This document shows positions 23,067 to 29,483 of a stretch of 64,000 bases of DNA, one piece after another. Position 1 is the stretch's first letter; each line of letters starts with the position of its first letter. The position numbers and the translations under genes are program-made. The notes under the pieces were generated by a model. The model was not told the DNA's origin and did not search any database. It was given only the letters and a program-made list of their open reading frames with translations. This DNA is from a virus, in IMG/VR virus record IMGVR_UViG_3300027974_001778, positions 1 to 64,000 of that record; one strand, given 5' to 3'.

Positions 23067-24098
23067 GATATTATCAAACTTAATGTTTGCTTCTAAAGAG
23101 TCATCTTGTTTAACAACTTGTATTCTTAAAACATCATTAGTTGTTATTTGAATCTTCTGAACATCGGTACCATAATAGTCTCCGTTAATATAAACATCAT
23201 ATGATTCAACGTTGATTGAATTAGCCCAAGTTAAATTTGCAGTATAAGCAACCACATCACTTAATGTATTGTTACCAACAACATAATAAAAGTTAGATAA
23301 AAATTCGTCAGGGTTTTTAGGACTTTTATTTCTTCTTTGTTTAAAACTTGAAGTATCAATCTCCATAATTTGAGAAACTCTTGCAATTGCAGGTTTAACT
23401 TCAAACTCATCTTCATCAATAAGATATCCTAACATTGTGAAGTCATATGATTGAACATAATATTTTCTTGAGTCCAAACTCATTTGAGACTCGTCAGAAA
23501 TATTGTTTAATATGATTGGAACATATTGCCCTTTGATAAAAGTGTACGCCTGTCTTGATGAGAATTTTTGCATAACAATTTTATTTAATTCGTTAAGCTC
23601 CCTCATTCTATTACAAATAATTTTTACACTGTAGTTAATATCTACAGGCACTGGCTGTGGTATTGTGTATATGTCCATACCTTGTTCGTTACCATTCCAA
23701 GTTGGAACAGATGCATAATAAAATTGTTTTCTATTAGGTATTGTATATTGAAGAGCAGGATTAGTTCCAAATTTAACTTCAGGACTTCTTACCACTGTAA
23801 TGAATGGTGGTGAAGGGTTATAATCTAAATCAACAAATAAAGCAGTCTCAACATATTGTGTCCAGTTTTGAGTTGTAATAATAATATCAACCATAGGTAC
23901 CACTTTACCTGCGGTTACAACTTCTAAATCTCCTTTAACAAAATCAAGCATACCCCTATCCAAGTCGGCATGTAATACTGACTTAGGTAAATAAGTTCCA
24001 TCTTTGTTGATATATTCCAACAACTGCTCCCTACGAGCAGACAAAGTTTTTTTAGGAACTAACGGCAATGTTGGTTTAACTTGTTTTGGTAATGGCAT
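23058..24098 (-). CDS. Neck / tail-completion protein, gp15-like candidate
   Basis: The middle of this 346-residue protein (about 135-245) resembles the T4 gp15 sheath-stabiliser type: PVPVDINYSVKIICNRMREL, then NKIVMQKFSSRQAYTFIKGQ, YVPIILNNISDESQ and SYDFTMLGYLIDEDEFEVK. This is the conserved frame of proteins that cap the tail tube and sheath. The N-terminal 130 residues and the C-terminal 60 (fibronectin-like beta strands, NLTWANSINVESYDVYINGD) are additions. It follows another neck-type gene by 2 nt and precedes the sheath gene, the usual order. The T4 assignment is a pattern judgement, not proven. Confidence 0.55.
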   Translation of the reverse strand: MPLPKQVKPTLPLVPKKTLSARREQLLEYINKDGTYLPKSVLHADLDRGMLDFVKGDLEVVTAGKVVPMVDIIITTQNWTQYVETALFVDLDYNPSPPFITVVRSPEVKFGTNPALQYTIPNRKQFYYASVPTWNGNEQGMDIYTIPQPVPVDINYSVKIICNRMRELNELNKIVMQKFSSRQAYTFIKGQYVPIILNNISDESQMSLDSRKYYVQSYDFTMLGYLIDEDEFEVKPAIARVSQIMEIDTSSFKQRRNKSPKNPDEFLSNFYYVVGNNTLSDVVAYTANLTWANSINVESYDVYINGDYYGTDVQKIQITTNDVLRIQVVKQDDSLEANIKFDNILV

Positions 24099-24100
24099 TA

Positions 24101-24613
24101 TTAAATTCCTCTAAATTCATTTTCACTAACATAAGTGGCAACAACACTTCTATAAAAAGGTTTGTATCCACCGTAAGTGTGTTTATTGTCTGACCTAACA
24201 TATCCATCATCAGACACTACATAATATCTAACCCTATCTTCAGATTCATAATATCCAATATAATCACCTTGAAATATTTCAACTTCCAAATCATCAAGAG
24301 TCTTTTGGTAAATAGAGAACTTCATATTACCAGGCTCTTGTAGTTCAATTTTTGAATTACCATAGTTTTTACTTGCAGGAGTCATCACCTGAACCAAACC
24401 TTGCAATTCAACAGGAGCTAAAAATTGGATTCCATCTTCAAGTACCTCACCATAAACATCATCTACTTTTGTTTTTTGTCTATCTACTCGATAGAGAACA
24501 ATAGTAAAGTTCATATCACCAAGCAACCACTCCTCACCCATACCGATGTCGAGTGAATAGTCTTCAGCTCCAAAGAACTTACCTAATCTTGTAATTGGGA
24601 CTAACTTTTGCAT
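24101..24613 (-). CDS. Neck / head-tail connector candidate
   Basis: A 170-residue beta-rich protein (LGDMNFTIVLYRVDRQKTK, LQGLVQVMTPASKNYG, DYIGYYESEDRVRYYVVSDD). Not firmly recognised; it resembles the small beta-barrel connector proteins that join head and tail, and it forms a pair with the gp15-like gene. T4 gp14 would be one counterpart. The open frame extends to a TTG at 24631, but that TTG and the intervening codons overlap a TATTTATC motif, so ATG 24613 is the better start. That places the motif only 5 nt before the start codon. Confidence 0.5.
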   Translation of the reverse strand: MQKLVPITRLGKFFGAEDYSLDIGMGEEWLLGDMNFTIVLYRVDRQKTKVDDVYGEVLEDGIQFLAPVELQGLVQVMTPASKNYGNSKIELQEPGNMKFSIYQKTLDDLEVEIFQGDYIGYYESEDRVRYYVVSDDGYVRSDNKHTYGGYKPFYRSVVATYVSENEFRGI

Positions 24614-24616
24614 ATA

Positions 24617-24645
24617 TTGATAAATACTCAAAGATTAACTATATT
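24617..24645 (+). promoter_or_regulatory. Sigma70-like promoter of the helicase gene
   Basis: TTGATA (24617-24622) and TATATT (24640-24645) are separated by 17 nt, each one base from consensus. The expected start is near 24652, some 17 nt before ATG 24669. Its -35 box overlaps the minus-strand late motif at 24619-24626. Confidence 0.55.
24619..24626 (-). promoter_or_regulatory. TATTTATC late-promoter candidate for the neck genes
   Basis: Minus-strand TATTTATC ending 5 nt before ATG 24613. If it is a -10 box the mRNA would be leaderless or nearly so. It shares bases with the -35 box of the divergent helicase promoter. Confidence 0.5.
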
Positions 24646-24668
24646 TAAGCCAAATAATTTTCCAATTA

Positions 24669-26420
24669 ATGGACGCTAGTTTAGAATCAAAGGCATTGTC
24701 TCTCTTGGAGGTTTATGAAGGAGGAAATAACTACCTTATTGAACTTAAAAGAAAGTCTCAAATAAATAGGAGGTTTTACCCTACAAGGAGTCAGGCTGAG
24801 TATATTATTAATAACCATAACAAACAACCAAAGGTTGCAAAAAAATGGGTAATACTTGACGCATATTTCGCACAGAAACTTGCTGACGATAAACTTATGA
24901 CCGAAATACCTGAAAAAATTTGGGTAGAAAAGTTATTGGCAGATAAAGAAAAAGCGTTTCACATTTGGGGTAAGATAACCGAATCGGAACAACTACATGA
25001 TTTTTGGTTGCCCAAAGCGGCAATCATAAAAGACAACACGGTTAAAAACGTTGTAATAAACTATGAAAAATATTCTCACCGTCCTCCTCTTGAACATCAA
25101 AAAGAATCTATTCAAAAATTGGTTGAAAATAAAAAATTCATACTTGCAGATGATATGGGTCTTGGAAAGACTACTTCTACTATTATAGCGGCATTAGAAT
25201 CAGGGTCCAAGAAAGTATTAATTATTTGTCCAGCAACTTTAAAAATTAACTGGAAAAGAGAGATTGAAAACTATTCAGATAAGGCAGTTTATATTGCTGA
25301 AGGTAAAAACTTTAGTACGGATGCTGACTTTGTAATAATAAATTATGATATTATAAAAAATTTCCATGATACAAAAAAGAAAGGTGAATCGCAAATTCTT
25401 GATGCCAATTTTGATTTGGTGGTCGTTGATGAAGCGCACTATATTAAAAACGCTACAGCCCAAAGAACAAAACTAATTAACGACCTTGTTAAGAAGGTGG
25501 ACCGACTTTGGTTATTGACGGGTACTCCGATGACCTCTCGACCAATTGATTACTTCAACTTATTAAGTTTGATTGAATCCCCTGTTGCGAAGAATTGGAT
25601 GGCGTATGCTATCAGATACTGTCAGGGATACCAATTCAACGTCGGAGGCAGAAAGGTGTGGAATGTTATGGGGGCGTCTAATCTTGAGGAATTAAGAGAC
25701 AGAACCGCAGGTCTTACATTAAGAAGACTTAAAGAAAACGTACTTGACCTTCCTGACAAAATAATCACACCAGTATATCTTAGATTAAAGTCTAAAATGT
25801 ATGAGGAGATTATGGGAGAATATTACGATTGGTATGACAAAAATCCAGAGGAATCAAAATCTCTTACAGTTCAATTCACCAAGTTAACAAAGATACGTCA
25901 GGTTATCGCAGATGAAAAAGTTTCACAGACAATAGAACTTGCAGAAAACATTGTTGAACAAGGGAAAAAAGTAATTATCTTCTGTAACTTTACAGATTCA
26001 CTTAATAAAATTTGCGAACATTTTGGTAAATCCGCAGTTAAAATAAACGGCTCAATGTCTAAACCTGAAAGACAACACAGTGTAGACAGTTTCCAAGAAA
26101 ACGATAAAATAAAAATACTTGTCGGTAATATAAAAGCCGCTGGGGTTGGTATAACTTTAACGGCAGCTGAAGCGGTTATTATGAACGACCTATCATTTTT
26201 ACCATCCGACCACGCCCAAGCAGAAGACCGAGCTTATAGATACGGTCAAAAAAACAATGTATTAGTTTATTACCCCATATTCGAAAACACAATCGAAGGA
26301 ATTATCTACGACATATTAAACAATAAAAAACAAGTGATTGCCACAGTTATGGGGGACAATCAAAATACGGCCGATGCTGCCGAAGAAATTTTGAAGAGAA
26401 TTAATGAAATGCGTCGTTAA
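24669..26420 (+). CDS. SNF2-type DEAD/DEAH helicase (UvsW-like role)
   Basis: A 583-residue superfamily 2 ATPase. Q-motif-like HRPPLEHQKESI (137-148), Walker A DDMGLGKTTST (161-171), motif Ia LIICPATLKINWKREI, Walker B DEAH (254-257), motif III LTGTPMTS (283-290), motif V GNIKAAGVGITLTAAE and motif VI QAEDRAYRYGQ (about 517-527) are all present; the last is the SNF2 signature. The N-terminal 135 residues are specific to the phage/small SNF2 group. Such proteins translocate on duplex DNA and remodel forks or branched DNA, the job UvsW does in T4. The sigma70-like promoter fits early expression with replication genes. Confidence 0.88.
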   Translation: MDASLESKALSLLEVYEGGNNYLIELKRKSQINRRFYPTRSQAEYIINNHNKQPKVAKKWVILDAYFAQKLADDKLMTEIPEKIWVEKLLADKEKAFHIWGKITESEQLHDFWLPKAAIIKDNTVKNVVINYEKYSHRPPLEHQKESIQKLVENKKFILADDMGLGKTTSTIIAALESGSKKVLIICPATLKINWKREIENYSDKAVYIAEGKNFSTDADFVIINYDIIKNFHDTKKKGESQILDANFDLVVVDEAHYIKNATAQRTKLINDLVKKVDRLWLLTGTPMTSRPIDYFNLLSLIESPVAKNWMAYAIRYCQGYQFNVGGRKVWNVMGASNLEELRDRTAGLTLRRLKENVLDLPDKIITPVYLRLKSKMYEEIMGEYYDWYDKNPEESKSLTVQFTKLTKIRQVIADEKVSQTIELAENIVEQGKKVIIFCNFTDSLNKICEHFGKSAVKINGSMSKPERQHSVDSFQENDKIKILVGNIKAAGVGITLTAAEAVIMNDLSFLPSDHAQAEDRAYRYGQKNNVLVYYPIFENTIEGIIYDILNNKKQVIATVMGDNQNTADAAEEILKRINEMRR

Positions 26421-26433
26421 AGAAAATCTGGAT

Positions 26434-26441
26434 TATTTATA
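26434..26441 (+). promoter_or_regulatory. TATTTATA late-promoter candidate for the SOD-fusion gene
   Basis: Plus-strand TATTTATA in the 42-nt gap after the helicase gene, 21 nt before ATG 26463. Confidence 0.55.
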
Positions 26442-26462
26442 TGAAATGGATAATCCAAAAAT

Positions 26463-28001
26463 ATGAAAAAAATAGAAGAGAAAATCCAACAACTCGAAAC
26501 ACAAATACTTGAAAACCACATCACAAAAGAAAAAGAGTTGTTGATTAACGAAATGAAAAAAATAGGAATAGAAAAATTACCCTATTCTTACTCAGCCCTG
26601 AAACAGTTTATTGACCCCGAGACAATGAACTTTCACTATAACAAACATTATAAGGGATATGTGGATAAATTGAATGACGCTTTAAATAAAAAGAAATACG
26701 GGGATTTAGAGTTAGAACAAATAATCAAAACAATAAGTCGTTTTGATAAGACAATAAGAAACAACGCAGGAGGAGCATTTAACCACGCATTGTTTTGGAA
26801 TATGTTAACACCAACTCCAAAGAAATTAGAAGGAGAATTACTTAAAAAAATCACAAAACAATTCGGAAGTTTCACTGCGTTCAAGAAACAATTTGATACT
26901 GTTGCCAAAGATAGATTCGGTTCAGGGTGGGTATGGTTAGTCCTTACTGCCAAGAACACATTAAAGATTATGTCGACTCCAAATCAAGACAATCCTTTAA
27001 TGAATGTGATTGAAGGTGGTGGGTTTCCAATATTAGGATTAGACTTATGGGAACACGCTTATTACTTAAAGTATAGAAACAAGAGAGACGAATATATTGT
27101 TAACTTTTGGAAAGTTGTAAATTGGGAATTTGTTTCCAAGTTATACGAAATGAAAACGGAAACTAAATTAGTAGAATCCGTTAAGTTAGAGAAGTTGATT
27201 ACAGAATCTAAAGAGGCGAAGTTCTGTGACGCCAAGGAAGTTCAATTCTACAGAGAACTTATTAATAATTCAAACATTAAGAGAATATACCAAGACGGAG
27301 TAACTAATGCTTTAAAAGAAGTGTTTAGTCAATTTTGGGTTGATAGTACAAATAAAGAAATGTCAGGGTTTTATGGATTAGAGTCTAAAGAAGGAAGGTC
27401 TATTTTAAATAACCTAAACACAAACTTCAACACGTTTTGTTTATTAACCAAAGCAATTAATACTCAAATTGAAAAAATAGGTAGACCTGAAAAGAAATTT
27501 AATTTTTCTAAAAAAGAAAATAGAACCATTAAAGAAATTAACAGATTAATGAATGCGTTGTATCATTTCAAAACAGAAATATTCACAAAAAACAACGAGG
27601 AGTTTATTAACATAATTAAAGTGTTAAAAAAATTGTGGGATAGAGGACAAAAATCTGAAGATGATGTTTTAATTAAAATTGAAAAATATTTTGGGGATTC
27701 CGCAAAACTTGAAAAGACTGGAGGACATGGTCAAAAAACCGATGCTCTCCTTGGTGTTGATTTAACAATTACTTTAAATGAAACAAAATATACCGCTCAG
27801 GTTAAACCATTTTCAAGAATAATAAAAGAAGATGGGAAAATTACTGTAAAAGATACAGGAAATGTTAAACCGTACGACGTTGATTGGTTGATATTTATTA
27901 ATACAAAATCAAACGAAATTTTGATTTTTGAAAACAACCCGATTAAAAATCATAATCAATATGTGTTTAATGAGAGTTCATTAATTCATAAAATAGAATA
28001 G
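26463..28001 (+). CDS. Manganese-type superoxide dismutase fused to a PD-(D/E)xK-like domain
   Basis: Residues about 37-232 are a complete Fe/Mn superoxide dismutase. Metal ligands are H58 (FHYNKHYKGYV), H108 (GGAFNHALFW), D194 and H198 (GLDLWEHAYY); gateway Tyr is Y66. Gly at 103-104 and Q175 in NQDNPLM match the Mn-type outer-sphere pattern. A basic helical N-terminus (1-36) precedes it. Residues about 250-512 are extra: a helical part, then GGHGQKTDALLGVDLTI and YTAQVKPF (D433, Q446, K448), which look like the D...(E/Q)xK core of PD-(D/E)xK nucleases. The linker contains LITE/S (245-249), resembling a T4 prohead-protease site. It has a late-type motif and sits between helicase and neck genes. 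SOD is sure; the nuclease call is tentative. Confidence 0.88.
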   Translation: MKKIEEKIQQLETQILENHITKEKELLINEMKKIGIEKLPYSYSALKQFIDPETMNFHYNKHYKGYVDKLNDALNKKKYGDLELEQIIKTISRFDKTIRNNAGGAFNHALFWNMLTPTPKKLEGELLKKITKQFGSFTAFKKQFDTVAKDRFGSGWVWLVLTAKNTLKIMSTPNQDNPLMNVIEGGGFPILGLDLWEHAYYLKYRNKRDEYIVNFWKVVNWEFVSKLYEMKTETKLVESVKLEKLITESKEAKFCDAKEVQFYRELINNSNIKRIYQDGVTNALKEVFSQFWVDSTNKEMSGFYGLESKEGRSILNNLNTNFNTFCLLTKAINTQIEKIGRPEKKFNFSKKENRTIKEINRLMNALYHFKTEIFTKNNEEFINIIKVLKKLWDRGQKSEDDVLIKIEKYFGDSAKLEKTGGHGQKTDALLGVDLTITLNETKYTAQVKPFSRIIKEDGKITVKDTGNVKPYDVDWLIFINTKSNEILIFENNPIKNHNQYVFNESSLIHKIE

Positions 28002-28007
28002 TTAAGA

Positions 28008-28015
28008 TATTTATT
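28008..28015 (+). promoter_or_regulatory. TATTTATT late-promoter candidate for the neck gene
   Basis: Plus-strand TATTTATT, 3 nt before ATG 28019, in the 17-nt gap after the SOD-fusion stop codon. Confidence 0.55.
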
Positions 28016-28018
28016 GAC

Positions 28019-29143
28019 ATGGCAGTATTACCAGAACCAGAAAGAAGTAGGATATATACGAGAATCAAACATCAGTTAGGTGCACCACTAAGAAGTGTTG
28101 AACTTGAAGATGAGATGATGGATTCGTTAATGGAATTAGCAATTGGGGATTACGAAGAGTATATCCTACAATGGTTAATTGATTCTCAATGGGTTAACTT
28201 AGTTAACTTGAATATGAATGAAAGGTCTGTTGCAAGAGCGTTAGTTACAAGAACTATGGATTTTGAACAACAGTTTAGTTACGCATATTCTAAAATTGTA
28301 GGTCTTCAAACTGAAGGTCCTTGGGTTTTAAAGAAAGATTATTTCGTTCTTGAGAAGAATGTTCAAACATATGAAATTCCTGCGGGTAGAGAAGTTAATG
28401 AACTATTATGGTTTAGTGACCAACCTTGGACTGCGTTTGGAATTGGTGGAATGGCTGGTGGTTTTGGTGGTATCGGATTAGGTGCCGACCAAGCTGGATT
28501 TGCTCAAATGGGTAATCAAGGTTCTTATTTTATGATGTCAGGTTTTGATTATTTAATCAGAATGCAAGAAGCCAATATTCTTAATAGAATTTTAGGTGGT
28601 TCGATGACTTATAGAATTACAGGTTTACCTGATGGTAAAAAGTTAATTCACTTAATGAATACCCCTGGTGGTAAATTTAATTGGTCAAGTTATAGTCAAT
28701 ACGTTGGTAAAGCCGTATGGTATTGGTATTATGATGTTGAACCCGATAGTAGAGCCGATTGTCTCAAAAACAATCCTGATATTATTAAATTACCGACAGA
28801 TGTTCCAATCGAATCTCTTAGTTGGGAGGACTTAAACGTTCCTGGTCAACAATGGGTGAGAAGATGGTTTACTGCCTATTGTAAAGAAACTTTGGCAAGA
28901 GTTAGAGGTAAGTATAGTGGTAACTTAAAAACACCTGATTCTGAAATCGTAATGGATTATCAGAGTTTACTTACTGAGGCTAAAGACGAAAAGACCAAAT
29001 TAATAGATGAACTAACAGGAGCTGAAGGATGGTTGACAAGAATGAGACCCGATAAAGTAATGGAACGAGAAGCATTAATTGCAGAAAACTTGAACAAACA
29101 AATGAAGTTCAGAGCAATGCCTCGTCAAATATATGTAATTTAA
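28019..29143 (+). CDS. Neck protein, gp13-like candidate
   Basis: A 374-residue virion protein. The C-terminal third (QQWVRRWFTAYCKETLARVR, then GNLKTPDSEIVMDYQSLLTE and the acidic helix to WLTRM) matches the helical end of T4-type neck proteins related to gp13, where a W-x-YC/YA-LA-x2-RGK-like helix is followed by a long EAxxEKxxLxxEL helix. The middle has a Gly-rich patch (GGMAGGFGGIGLGADQ) and beta strands. A dedicated TATTTATT motif lies 3 nt before the ATG, so expression should be late. The T4 equivalence rests on this pattern only. Confidence 0.55.
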   Translation: MAVLPEPERSRIYTRIKHQLGAPLRSVELEDEMMDSLMELAIGDYEEYILQWLIDSQWVNLVNLNMNERSVARALVTRTMDFEQQFSYAYSKIVGLQTEGPWVLKKDYFVLEKNVQTYEIPAGREVNELLWFSDQPWTAFGIGGMAGGFGGIGLGADQAGFAQMGNQGSYFMMSGFDYLIRMQEANILNRILGGSMTYRITGLPDGKKLIHLMNTPGGKFNWSSYSQYVGKAVWYWYYDVEPDSRADCLKNNPDIIKLPTDVPIESLSWEDLNVPGQQWVRRWFTAYCKETLARVRGKYSGNLKTPDSEIVMDYQSLLTEAKDEKTKLIDELTGAEGWLTRMRPDKVMEREALIAENLNKQMKFRAMPRQIYVI

Positions 29144-29147
29144 TTTT

Positions 29148-29483
29148 ATGGCAATACTAAAAACAATACCATCAAGAAAAGTAATCAATGGGTTTGTCGT
29201 AGACACCTCAGAAATTTCTATAGTATCTGAAAAAGATTATACAACAAACGGAGAGTCTTGTATTGTAATTAAAGATGTTTCTGAATCTACAGTTATTTTA
29301 AATTCTAAAACAACAGACCATATTGTGGTTAAATCAATGACAAGACTTACAATCAAACCAGACATCGGTAAAATCGATGAAGACTATGATGAAATAGTTG
29401 CTGATAAGTATGCTTGTATTGAATTTAGATTTATGAGTGGAAATTGGTATATCCTATCTTCAGACGGTTTGAAGCAATCCTAA
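29148..29483 (+). CDS. Unknown small beta-rich protein
   Basis: Not recognised. The 111 residues alternate beta strands (CIVIKDVSESTVILNS, DHIVVKSMTRLTIKP, ACIEFRFMSGNWYILSSDG) with few helices, similar in style to decoration or small tail-associated beta proteins. It follows the neck-type gene by 4 nt and is probably co-transcribed. Its last 24 nt overlap the end of the DNA polymerase gene on the other strand. Confidence 0.7.
   Translation: MAILKTIPSRKVINGFVVDTSEISIVSEKDYTTNGESCIVIKDVSESTVILNSKTTDHIVVKSMTRLTIKPDIGKIDEDYDEIVADKYACIEFRFMSGNWYILSSDGLKQS

Noticed and set aside
24614-24631. TTG extension of the neck gene
   Set aside because: The added codons coincide with the TATTTATC motif; ATG 24613 is the natural start.
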